In this document: one piece after another, positions 46,129 to 57,460 of the stretch
Layout of the letters: each line of letters begins with the position of its first letter
Numbering within the stretch: the stretch's first letter is position 1
DNA from: Fratercula arctica
Lineage: Eukaryota; Chordata; Aves; Charadriiformes; Alcidae
Reading direction: 5' to 3'
DNA: 64,000 bases
Assembly: GCA_947846985.1 (NCBI GenBank)
Contig: CANTUZ010000001.1
Location: forward strand, 35,922,727-35,986,726
Position numbers and translations under genes: made by a program
The notes under the pieces: model-generated
The model's input: only the letters and a program-made list of their open reading frames with translations
The model's database searches: none
Told to the model about the DNA's origin: nothing

Positions 46129-46689
46129 AAAAGATCACTGGTCCTGGTTCCAGCGTCACTCCGGTCAGCGCAGGTCACAGAAGCTGTCTTCAGAGTCTCT
46201 TCAGGGAAAAATCCTCCCAGGTTATAAATCTTCTTTTCTTCAGGGAAAGTTTTCCCTCTTTTATGTTCACCCACTCCTGGGGGTAGTTTCATCTCAGGTT
46301 TCTCCCCCCTCCCAGGTGATGTGTAGCATGATATTGGTGGGGAGATGAGAGCTGTAGTCATACATGTTTAGCATGATCTCAATAATCTTCATTAAGATAT
46401 GCAGGGGTGTGAACTTTAATATACATTTTATGGATAATGAGGCAGAGGTCAACACTGGGCATAATGTCTTTTTTGGAGAAACAGCTCGTCCTCCACAGGA
46501 GAAAAACAACGGGCTGTTCTGTTTCTTTAAAACTCATCATTCAGATGCCAGTTTTCTTTCACACAAGACATAAGCAGGTGTTAGACTTATCAGTTCCTTG
46601 AGCAGAAGGCCTGGTACGACGAGTGTTTGAGACATTAAAAGTCTCTTCTCGCTTCTTTGTTTAGGAGAAATTATGAGTCGTCCCTTACA

Positions 46690-49600
46690 ACTGGGCCAGA
46701 ATAGTTGTGGTTATAGTATACTGAACAGAGGCACAGGCCCCAAAAGTTTTAAAAAAACACAGAGCTTTGCTTTCAGCCACTGTTTGAGCAGTCCTGGGGA
46801 CTGCTGTACTTGGCTCTGGCCAGAACAAGCTGCACTGACTCTAGGGGCTCTAGTGTCTGAAGTTTCTCTTTCCAGTCCCTCCACAACTTTTTCTCCCACT
46901 CTTAGCTGATATTGCTGGCCAAACTAGAGAATATGTACTTCTAGTCGCAGCTAGGGAATTGTTTATGAAGAATCCCAGTATCCTCGACAGGAGTGACTGC
47001 ACGCAACCCAACCTGCTGGGACTGAGTTGTGCTGCAGGCCATGAAGATGTACTAGAATGTTACCCAGTGCCAGAACAAAGTGGGCCCAAGAAGCAGGACA
47101 TCCAATTCAGACAGATCCCTACAGCCTCTGTTTTTAGTTTTCAACCTACTTCTCATTTGACTGCTCATCATGCAATGGGCATCAAGGCTTTTTAAAAAAC
47201 AGGTCAGGATAGGTTTAGGATATGATATCTATCATCTGGCTCATAGAACTCAAGATCTGTCGGAAAATGAGCACTGCTTCATTTACAACCTTTCCCCATG
47301 CCCTATGCAGCTGATTAATTCCCACTCAAAACAGTACCTTTTTAATACTCCGTATCCTTTATCCTGATATCTTATATAGCATTTGAGAAAGCACTAAACC
47401 CTAGTCCTGCCTAAAACCAGAGCAAAGCTCAACAGCCCAAGTAGACCATGTGAAAAGCGGGCATTCAACAGAGCCTACACATAAGGCTGCTTGACAGGGG
47501 TCAGTGATTTCTCTTTGGCCTGTTTCCCCTGTCTTTGCACAGGCATGAAGTACGTCAACATTCGCCTATTAAGTGTGGCATTCTTTACTTTCCTACCAAC
47601 TCATGTATTTTTAAATTTCTGTATACAATTTGAAATGTGGTCTTTAGTTTTTGTGTCTTAGTTCCTCCTATGCAAACTGGGATGAGGATATGTTCTTATG
47701 TCTCAGAGGTATTGCATGGACAAATACTATGAAGATTCAAAGGTGTTAATACATTATGGTAATGGCACCTTTGATGGTTTTGCTATCAGCTCGGTTATTT
47801 TGACCTTGTAGAAGAGGCAGGAGTGCCACACTGGGTTGGTGGTACAGAACAGTACATTAATAATAGATTTTTGTCTCATTTTCTCATTCCCTCTGAAAGG
47901 CTTCCACTTAGGAGATCTAAGCAACTTCTTCGTGTTGCTAGTTTTCTTCTTAGTATATTAACAAGATCAGAGCTTGTAGAATACTAAAAAAAAAATGCAC
48001 CGCTCTTCATTTGAATTTTTAAATGAATTCACTTTGACTGATTTTGAATCCCTGTGGTGTGTGATGTCCACATGTATTTTAGCAAATAGGTTAACAGGAA
48101 GACACATATAGTAAAACAGTTAATCTTCAGGAACAGTTTAGATTCACAGAAAGTGAATCACAAATTCATAATTGTTCAAACGGGAAGCAATCCTACATTA
48201 ACTATAAATATTATGCTTATCTGGTAAGGGAACAGAATACATATGATGTGAAATACTGAGATGATCTGTTAGACCTAGAGCACTTCACAAAAGATGCTGT
48301 CGAATACCTCCCATGGAGCTCAGTACTTCACAGGATTTTGAAAAGTTGACAAAATATTTTGTGAGATATTGTTTACTTCTTCTGGAATAAAAGTATATAT
48401 ATTTTCTGGTTCTTCTTAGCTGTAAGACCCTCACTATCAAGATGGTGTCAATGGCTTTTACATCTATTTTAAGGCCTCTTTGCAATTTAGAATCATAGAA
48501 AGTTACAACAATATAAATGAAATTTGGACAATGGCATGCAAAGCTTAAGTGAGTTTCTGAATCCTGGAAAGGGCTCATGTGTGTTATACATTGAGAATGT
48601 GTAAAATTTACATTTATGGCCCTAAGGCCTGCATGCTAAATTATTTCTAGTTTATTCAAAAAGCACACTATTCAGTTTTTACTTATTCCAAGTGTGTTTA
48701 GTAAACAAGAGTCACTTGTGAATGATATGTTCTAAAATCAAATTTAAGGGTAAACTTAATTATGTCCACAGATGGTGAAGCATAATTGATGACAGTATGT
48801 CAATGTAAACTGGAACTAGCTGTGTCTAAAAACATATCATCACTATCAACAGCATAACAACATCACGAATATTTTAAATGACTTCTTTATAAAAAGGATG
48901 TGCTGGCTAATTCTGGTTGCCTCCATACATGGCCTGGTGTATGTCAACTATTTTTATTTATGTGAGTTTCTTTTTCATTCAGTACAACACTGCCTGCTTT
49001 TATTATTGCTGCAAACAATCAACAGGGGAAATATTTCAGTAGCAAAAGGAAAACACATAGACTACACTTTTCATGAAACAATAATTGGGGCACTGCCACC
49101 TGAATTTCACGGGAATTAAACAAGAAAAATAAAAGAACATAACCTTCTTTCTGCTTGATTTACCATCATCAACAGTGAAATTCCTTGTTGTTATTATTTC
49201 ATTTGATAGCAGCCACTTCCCATTTACATAAGACAGAGTGAACGTAACAGTGGAAGAGCATAGGCACTTCCAAAGGGAAGGCAAACCATTTGTTCATTCT
49301 GTGACCACAGTCCTTACAGGTGAAATTGCATTTCAGTGGTCTGAACATAATGTATGATTACCAGGCTTATGTTTTTCCAAAGAAACTCTCCCTATGTTGC
49401 TCATTTGTTATAAAGCTGTGAAACTGAGAAGGCTTTATTACTTTTTGGGTTTGTTTTCTTTCTTTTAAATTTCTCTTCTTACGATGAGATTTCTCATCTG
49501 ATGATGAGATTTCTCTTCTTATGAATGTATTTTAGCATTTGAGTGAAGACTGATAGAAGACAAAAACACTGATTCTCAGGTAATCTTCTGTATGACTAGT

Positions 49601-50577
49601 TGGGGTGTGGGCATGGCTTAGGGTGCTTGTCAAGAAACTTTAATGTCACCCTACCCTAGCTCTCTAGGAATGACATTAGGGTCTTAAATGTTCTGCAACT
49701 CAGGTTATTCTTGTCTGCTCAAGAGATGCTTGTAAAAAGCAAGTAGCCATTTACCATATTTTTATAAACTCCTTTCTAATTCAGAGAAGTCAGAGGGGAA
49801 AACGGAATCTGCTCCCATAAATCATTACAAATCCGATGTTCCTTGTTCACATCCTCTCATATAAATAACTGAACAAAGCACTGATTTGCTCTGTAAGGAG
49901 CCCACAAAGGAAAGTCCATAACAGTGGCACAGACTGGAAAACATTAAATATGAGAAACAAAGATACACTCTTATCTGTGAAAAACTATCTATATCCACCA
50001 CTTCTCCCAAGGCCATCTTCTAATTGGACCTGTTGCCAATACAAAAGATGTTTGTTGGTATTAACATGTCAGTGCTTTGGTGTTATGTAGCTCTGAAGCA
50101 GCTGTTGCTGTTCCCAGGTGGACAGTATGGTACATGATAGGGAAAATGTTGCTGAGGAAGTGTTGCTTGTAAGCTGCCATTTTCCTCGCAAGTTGTTACA
50201 AACAGCTGATTACCATAGTAGCATCCCTCCACCCCTGCATTTCCATTTGCTGGGGCCCCAGCTTCTCGGAGAATGAAACGGAAAATTTTTTGTAGATTCT
50301 CTCACATCCAGCAAGGCTTCCATAATGGCCTCCTCCAAATGCAGAAGACACAGTGAGATTGGTTTGTAGTATTAATGCGTAAGTATGCTTAGGGAAAGAA
50401 TGTTTTAATTTAAATAAACTGTATGCTTTTTTATTCTTATTAATAGTATGCTTTTATTTGTGTTATACTTGTTACCTGCCAGAGGGAAATTTGATTTCAT
50501 GAAGCAATTACAAGAAACACTCAGGCAGAAACAGGTTAACAACAAAGTGGAACAACTTTACATCTCTGAATACCTGA

Positions 50578-50611
<34 letters not shown>

Positions 50612-51106
50612 GAAACAAATAATACTTATGCCATGAAAATATGAGAACTCTGGGAAAACCATTGAAGAAAACATTCCACTACAAGAAGAAATTCAATGAG
50701 CTAACGCAATTTCCTCTGAAGAAAGCATGTCCAATGGATGCTATAGCCATTCAAGCATATCCCTGCGACTTCTGTGAATGTAAGTTTGTGCATCCTTGTT
50801 TAAACGGATTTTTTCTAGTGCTGTAAAATAGCAGCAGGCCAAAGCAGCTACCTCATATCTTCTACTTGTGTTATGCTATGACTATATATAAACTGTGATT
50901 AAAAAAAATAAATTGAATAAAATTTAATTTAATATCTATTATGAAATCTATGTTTAAAACAAAGACAACACAACATAAAATATCTAAGATCACTTTTGTT
51001 ACCCTACATTTCCCATTTAAAGGATGTGATGGTTTCATGCTAACCTATGTTAGAAGTAGACTTGCTCTAAAGTTCACATGAAAGCAAGTTTTCAAATGTT
51101 TATGGG
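46690..51106. other. Unassigned spacer, 4.4 kb
   Basis: No element recognised. It contains locally repeated TTTCTCTTCTTA and GATGAGATTTCTC motifs at about 49469-49525, and A26 at 50585-50610. Part of 46700-47100 is more GC-rich than the rest and might be a relic of an older insertion, but I cannot identify it. Confidence 0.5.
50585..50610. repeat. (A)26 homopolymer
   Basis: Uninterrupted A run between AGTAATTT and GGAAACAAAT. Not attached to a recognised element. Confidence 0.93.
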
Positions 51107-52044
51107 TGTACTGGGTTTATCTCAAGGTTTTGGTAGCAGGGGGAGCTGCAGAGGTGGCCTCTATGAGAAGAGACCAGGAGCTGCCCCCATGTCCAACAGA
51201 ACTGACTCCAGAATAGACACACTGCTGGCCAAAGCTGAGCTAGTGGCACTTCTATAATAACATTTAAGTAAGGGTAAAAATGTTGCAGAGCATCTGGGAG
51301 AGAGAAGTGAGAAAAATATGAGAGAGATACAACCCTGCAGACATCAAGGAGAAGAAGAAGGAGGAAGGAGTGCTCCAGGTACCAGAGCAGAGATTCCCCT
51401 GCAGCTGGTGGTGAAGATCATGGTGGTGCACGTTGGCCCCCTGCAGCCCATGGAGGACTGTGGTGGAGCAGGTATCCACACCGCAGCCTGTAGAAGTTCC
51501 CACACAGGTGGAGATGGCCTGAAGGAAGCTGCAGTCCATGGAGATCCCACAAAGAGCAAGCTCCTGGCAGGACCTGTGGAAAGGAGCCCACACTGGAGCA
51601 ATTCTTGAAAAGCTGCAGTCTGTGGGACGACCCCACACTGGAACAGTGGAAAAGTGTGAAGAAGGAGTGGTAGAGATGAAGTGCTATAGACTGATCACAG
51701 CCCTGCACCACTGAACAGGGAGAAGGAGACAGAAGAGTCAGGAACAGGAAGGAATGAGTGAAGTTGAGTTTGGGGAGAAGGATAGGGAGTGGAGAGAAGA
51801 TATTTTAAACATTGTCTTTCTTTTCCCACCACCCTACTATGTTTTTAATTGGCAATAAATTACATTAATCTTCCCCAAAATCAAGCCTGTTTTTCCCATG
51901 ATGGTAATTGGTAAGTGATCACCCTGTCTTTATCTTAGCCCACAAGCTTTTTCATCTTATTTTCTCTCCCTGTCCTGTTGAGGCAGGGGAGTTAGAGAGC
52001 AGCCTGGTGGACATATGGCAGCCAGCCAAGTTTAACCCACCATA
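51107..52044 (+). mobile_element. ERV solo LTR, forward, full length (LTR family A)
   Basis: A 938-bp LTR starting TGTACTGGGTTTATCTC and ending TTTAACCCACCATA. The flanks are ATGGG (51102-51106) and ATGGG (52045-52049), a perfect 5-bp target duplication. The terminal dinucleotide reads TA where LTRs have CA; the start TGTACTGGGTT predicts AACCCAGTACA at the other end, so this is probably a C-to-T change. AATAAA lies at 51854-51859, followed by the U5 block CTTTATCTTAGCCCACAAGC and GGCAGGGGAGTTAGAGAGC. It is the most complete of the three family A copies in the window and defines the family's ends. ORFs within it (for example 51318-51608 +, 51264-51638 -) come from purine-rich U3 repeats and are not genes. 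Confidence 0.92.
51854..51859 (+). terminator. AATAAA polyadenylation signal in LTR
   Basis: AATAAA in TTTTTAATTGGCAATAAATT, about 190 bp before the LTR end. The same motif and context is present in the 8.6-kb relative. Confidence 0.62.
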
Positions 52045-55000
52045 ATGGGTTATCTTTTGAGAGCAATACCTCTGATGTGAAGTATATGATCAAAAAGTCC
52101 ATTTGCTGCAGTTTTACTTCTCTCTCTCATTGAAAATTCATGTCACTCATATGTATGTTGGGATTGGCTGAATTATCTCTGGAGCTTTTTAGAACTCTTT
52201 ACTGACTTTACAAGGCACCTACAGTGAGGAGCTCTCTGATTGAAATTGCAAAGAAGATTTGCTGATTCTTACAGATTCTTTGTAGAAGTGAAAAGAATTG
52301 GTTTTAAATGACTCCTATCTCTTAGGGGACTATTGGATATTTTTCTAAAAGGCTGTCTTCTAGAGGGTGCAGTAGTGCTTTATTCTACCAGATCTCTTAT
52401 TCCCCTGACAGACACAGGTGCATGGATGATCAGAAAGCCTGAGATGGGAATTCAAAAAGGACTACCTTAGTGAGGATCTATTCAAACAGAAGTTTAGGGA
52501 AGTGAATTTTATATCTATGTATGAGACATCACATCCAACATTTATGAGAAAGATTTGCAATAAGTTGTCCTGTTTATTCTGTCTATCCTGACTACTTCTG
52601 CATGTTCATTCAGCAATATGAGCTTGCCTGGGAAAGGGAGTGTTATCTTTACTACTGACATCCAATAAGTTAAACACAGTTAAAAACTTTGTGTGCTTCA
52701 GGCAAGGTGTGAGGGACAATGTGGCCCACTGGAGTTAGTATAGGGTTAGGAGTTCCTGGTTTCATATTCCATCTTTCTTAAAGGCTTGATTTGTGTCCTG
52801 CAACAACATGCTTAACACTGTCAGTTTCTCAATAAGAAACTTCTCTGAAAAGGGTATTAACACTTTTTTTTTTTTTCTTTTCCCAAGAGTGATATGAGGA
52901 TGTATCACTTGTAATTTGCAAAGCATTCTGAAATTAAAAATATATACTTTGTAGCATAGTAGTATCACTGCTAAAATTATTAGTAGCATTTAATTCCTTT
53001 ATTATGAATTCACTAACAGAGATCTGTATTTTGCCGAGTCCTCACACATCCAATTTAGTAGACAATCACCTATTCTGAGTGCCAGGATACTGAGAGAAAT
53101 TTTCATTACTAGCTTCTTATACCTAGCTAAACTCATGTTATTCTGTGTAAAAATATTGAGTGAATTTTATCAAGTCGAAGCTGGAAAGAATAAGTTTAAC
53201 CAGAAGGTTCTTGATGAATGATTAGTTGTGACACTGTGGAAGAAAGAATTATTGGCATTGTGGGAACTTAGATAGATCTTAAAAAATTCTCCAAAATTTT
53301 GTGGAATTGCAAAGATTCTATTGCAGGATTTAAAAAAAAATTGCATGTTCTGAAGTGCATATTTTTTGTCTTTGGTATCTGAGATAGACAAATTTCATTT
53401 ATAGCTGCCATTGACTTTGGCAGTCTTGCTTCATTTACAAGCCATTACGTAATAGCTGTGTTTTGATAAGGTGTAATTTCATGCTTTTTAAGATAGCTGG
53501 AGTAACTGGCAAAGAAAAAGGAGACAGCACTGTGTTAGCATATGTGATGAATATATTCCATTCCACAAACACAGAGAAAGCAACAAATAATAGCAAAAGA
53601 AGAAAGGTTTCTTTTCCAGTTCCAGTAATTTAAATAGTCAAATACATTAGAATATTGCAACTGAAGCCTACTGCTGAAATGCTGAGTTGATTACAAAGTT
53701 TTGCAAAGCAACAGAAGCTTTCAACCACCTGATTTTTCCTGTTCTGTAGACGTTGGATCTATAGACCTGGAAATTGTCACTTGCTAGGGTAGCTTTGTTA
53801 GAAGAACGTTTGTACTATTAATTTCTACCCTGGACAACTGTCTTAGAAATTTACTCAGAAAACAATTCAGAATTTCTGTTGCTTAAACTACAGAGTTTAT
53901 TTTAAGCATTTTTTTTATTTCCAATCAAAGACATAACAAAATTTGCAGTTTATCTTGTGTGACTTGGAGCCAACTTACTTGCATGCATCCAGAGGTAAAT
54001 GGCCAGTATTTTAACCAATTATATTGTCCCATCTTTTCTGCCAGATGCATTCTGTTTTTCTGGTTCATCTATTACTGTTCTATTCTGGGTTCATGTCTGC
54101 CCTTAATGTTCAATACAAAAGCTAATTACTGTGCTAAGCAGCTTTTCTAAAGACTTTGCTTTTGCATCTTTGATGCTTCATGAACAGAATGGCAAATTAA
54201 AACATAGATAAATGATCTGAAATTGAAAACAATTGTTCTACTTATCATTTAATAATAAACACAAAGCTTTTTTAAGAGAACATATATATTCAAAGACATT
54301 TACAAGTCTGCTATTCTACAACTCATGCATCACCTCACAGATTTTTTTTTTTTTTTTTTAGTAATAGCTATGTAATGATTTTCAGGATACAGCTTACTAA
54401 ATGGTTCTAATCTATATAAGTTCTCATACCACACTCATCACCATGGTATCTGAGCGCCTTCCAGTAGTGCATTAAGCAATGTGCCTAACATCTGTCACAT
54501 ATTTTGTTCTCTTATCATTTCCCCAGGGGGAGAACTGTGTGCAGTGGAGTGTTCTGTTTTGGATTTATTTATTTTTTAAGCAGTCCATGACTTGGGGGTT
54601 ATTTAGTCCACAGAGGGTCACTCAGATGAAATAAAGATTATTGTGAGTCACACAATGGTCACAGAAAAATGTAAACAGGGATGAAACACTTACCTTGAAC
54701 TGAGGTGTTGAAATGAATGTCCCAAACCTTCAAGTTTATCTGTTGACAATTTTTAAACTGCAAAACCTTCTTTCTGCAGTATCACCTTAAGAAATTATAC
54801 AGTATTTTACTTCTATTTGGTGGATCAAACCTAATCTTTTAGACTAAGCAAGCCACAATATACACCTGGAGTTCTTGTATTTCACATCTGAGAGCTGATC
54901 TAGACAGTGTACCTGTGTCTTGTCTAAAAATAACTTGCAATTAACTTAAGCAGCTAGCTTGGATTGTGTTGCAAAGGTAGGGATGCAAGTCAGAACTACA

Positions 55001-55932
55001 CTGACAGAGTGTTTTATGTTCCTTTCCATTCAGGACCACATATAAACTTAACTATTGGCTTTCTCATTTGAAAACAATAAACGTAAAGCAGATGCCTGCA
55101 AGTAAGCATGTGTTTAAGTACTCTCTTGTTTCCATGAATCAGGGCATAAAGACAGTAAAAGACCTATTTACATCCTTTATCCCATTTCTCAGACCATGTG
55201 CAGTTCACATATGCTTCCCTCATGGCAGATTTGATAGGATTTTTTTTTCTTTTCCAGTTGTTTGAAGTGGTTCAAAGTAAGGTTCAGTTACTTCTTCACA
55301 GCACAATTGCATAGCTTAGCCAATCTTAGCTGGCTGTTTGTTCCTTCTGAGTTGACTTTTACTCTTCTTTGCCTCTTCCTAGTTTCCTTCTGTGATAAAC
55401 CAACAAAATCTTAAGACAATAAATTATTTTTCCATTTTGGGGGTGGGGAGGGAAGTTTAAGGTGAGGAGACTCTTGGATGCATAAGTTAGAAGGCTAGGC
55501 TCTTGACAGTCAGTCAGTGTCACCAGAAAGCAGGCAAGGCAGGAGTTACCTTCACTGCTGTTTGTTTCCAAGGTCTAATCAGGGAATGACAGTGAGAAAG
55601 CCATCTGCAAATGATGTCTCAGATTAGCCAAGGAAAAAGGAGAGAATAAACTTTTTTTTTTTTTTTCAGAAACAGGTGAAATACATAAGACAAAGAATGC
55701 TTTTATCACTCAGAATAAAGAGGTAAACAGATTGTCTAGTGGGCTAGGTGCAGTTATGAGAAATCCTTACTAATTCTCACTAATGCCATTTTTCCTAAGT
55801 GCTACTGTGCCTTTTTGCTTTCGGAACCATAGAAGGGCAGAACAAAGGGCAAAGGTGGCTTTCAGTGTGATGTTTATTTGAAAAGGTACTTGGGAAATAT
55901 CCAGACATGCATACAGCAAATTAGAAAACCGA
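52045..55932. other. Unassigned spacer, 3.9 kb
   Basis: AT-rich with no gene or element recognised. T-runs are at 52864-52876, 54342-54359 (T18) and 55652-55666 (T15). Confidence 0.55.
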
Positions 55933-56545
55933 AGAATTATAGAATCATAAAATAGTTTGGGTTGGAAGGGACCTGCAGGAAGCAGGGATATCTTCAACTA
56001 GATCAGGTTGCTCAGAGCCCTGTCCAACATGACCTCGAATGTTTCCAGTGATGGGGCATTTACCACCTCTTTGACCAACCTGTTCCAGCATTTCACCACT
56101 TGCATTGTAAAGAATTTCTTCCTTATATCTAGTCTAAATCCACCGTCTTTTAGTTTAAAGCTATTATTCCTTGTCCTATCACAACAGGCCCTGCTAAAAA
56201 GTTTGTCCCCTTCTTTCTTGCATGACCCCTTTTAACACTGGAAGGCCGCAATAAGGTCTCCCTGGAGCCTTCTCTTGTCCAAGCTGATAAACCCCAACTT
56301 TCTCAGTGTCTTCATAGGAGAGGTCCTCCAGCCCTCTGATCATCTTTGTGGCCCTCCTCTTGACTTGCTCCAACAGGTCCATGTCCTTCTTATGTTGGGA
56401 GCTCCAGAGCTGGACGCAGTACTCCAGGTGGGGTCTCACAAGAGTGAAGTAGAGAGTGAAGTAGAGGGGGAGAATCACCTGCCTTGACCTGCTGGTCATG
56501 CTTCTTTTGATACAGCCCAAAATACAGTTGGCTTTCTGGGAAGAA
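55933..56545 (-). mobile_element. CR1 LINE 3' end, 0.6 kb, reversed
   Basis: The left edge AGAATTATAGAATCATAAAA is the reversed octamer tail. GTTTGGGTTGGAAGGGACCT and CAACTAGATCAGGTTGCTCA follow, then the ORF2 C-terminus on the minus strand, through L-E-Y-C-V-Q-L-W-S-S-Q-H-K-K-D and V-K-R-R-A-T-K-M-I-R-G-L-E (about 56310-56430). It is 5'-truncated near 56545 in the G-C-I-K-R block. Confidence 0.95.
55990..56545 (-). pseudogene. CR1 ORF2 C-terminal remnant with a 12-bp tandem duplication
   Basis: The minus-strand open frame 56194-56520 covers the region C-terminal to the RT catalytic site. It contains an in-frame duplication of four codons (Y-F-T-L repeated), caused by GAGTGAAGTAGA occurring twice at 56442-56453 and 56454-56465. 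After the K-R-R-A-T-K-M-I-R-G-L-E block the frame is lost and the last C-terminal blocks lie in another register. Confidence 0.85.
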
Positions 56546-57395
56546 AATAGAGCCTTTTGAATCTAATGATTATTTAAGATGTGCTCCATGGTACATACTA
56601 ATAAAGCATCATTGTTTGTATTAATTTAAGTAAAATTTATGGCATCGCTGATGATATTTATCAGCATGATACTGCTATGGAAATTTAGCTAATAAGAAAA
56701 ATAATGAACCCCTGTGCAGCTTCAAATTGCTTAGTAGAAAGGATTTATTGTAAAATTTCAAATTTGTTTTCAAGCAAGATAATATAAAATGTGCAAAATC
56801 TTTTTTATACCAATTCACATTTACATTCTTTAGCTACATGCGTAGGAAAGTCCGGACTCATGAACACTTCATTTAAAGAGGTAGAAAAGCACGTAAAATA
56901 ATTACTTTAAATGCTATTAATCTAAATACACAGGGTAATTATAGATATCAAAGAAGGCCATCAAGCACTGAAGTTGGCATACCTAAGAAATCTAAGAACA
57001 AACTCGACATTTTATGGGAACTGTCTACTTCTTATTTATTTCTACTAGTCAAAACCAACAGAATTTTCACTGTTTTTTACTGCAAGTGTTTTCAATCAAA
57101 ACTATCCAAAATTGCATTATGATATAATGTGAAGTGCTTAAAAAAAAAAAAAGATGGAATTGGAATATTCCAAAAACATCAAAGAAAACTGTCAGCTTGC
57201 CAATATGAAGGTGTACAAGAAGTGGATGAAAGCCTCAAGAAAGTGAGAGAGAATTTTGCCAAACACAGCCAGATATACATGTGAATGGAGGGACACAGGA
57301 GAGGGAAAGAACAAATAATCAGAAATTCTTTGTGTAGTATCTTGTTTCTCATGTAAATTTGTCCCCATTTGTCTGTTAAGTGTACTATATATATC

Positions 57396-57460
57396 TAAAT
57401 ATGTGTGTGTGTGTATATGTATGTAAACATGCATGTGTGTATATCTGTGTACATACACTA
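57396..57460 (+). repeat. (TG)n / (TATG)n low-complexity tract
   Basis: ATATGTGTGTGTGTGTATAT followed by TATG- and CATG-containing variants. The histidine- and tyrosine-rich minus-strand ORF at 57192-57458 is an artefact of it. Confidence 0.88.

Larger units (their letters stand above)
45737..46689 (-). mobile_element. ERV solo LTR, reversed (LTR family D)
   Basis: On the minus strand it starts TGTAAGGGACGACTC (from 46689) and ends GGGGCGTGACA (at 45737). The flanks are ACTGG at 45732-45736 and ACTGG at 46690-46694, an exact 5-bp target duplication. A minus-strand AATAAA (TTTATT at 45842-45847) lies close to the 3' end, as expected for the R region. Inside are three diverged tandem copies of a 38-55-bp unit (45885-46015) and a purine-rich low-complexity tract (46027-46128). 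The 953-bp LTR has no internal retroviral genes next to it. I recognise the general LTR architecture but not a named family; the evidence for boundaries is stronger than for classification. Confidence 0.87.

Noticed and set aside
46000..46361. Overlapping open frames on both strands (lysine/glutamate-rich and phenylalanine/serine-rich)
   Set aside because: They are produced by the purine-rich tract at 46027-46128 inside an LTR; no real protein.
44498..46689. LTR C and LTR D as a provirus pair
   Set aside because: Opposite orientation, different families, only 112 bp between them, and each has its own target duplication.
48488..48502. AGAATCATAGAAAG as another CR1 tail
   Set aside because: The neighbouring GGTTGGAAGGGACC-type block is missing, so the match is too short to be meaningful.
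49036..49284. 82-codon minus-strand ORF as a possible exon
   Set aside because: Overlaps an equally long plus-strand frame, no recognised domain, and no convincing splice sites on both sides.
51264..51711. Several ORFs on both strands of about 70-124 codons
   Set aside because: They lie within the LTR U3 region and overlap each other in different frames; typical LTR composition artefacts.
57192..57458. Minus-strand ORF rich in histidine, tyrosine and threonine
   Set aside because: Artefact of the TG/TATG low-complexity repeat.
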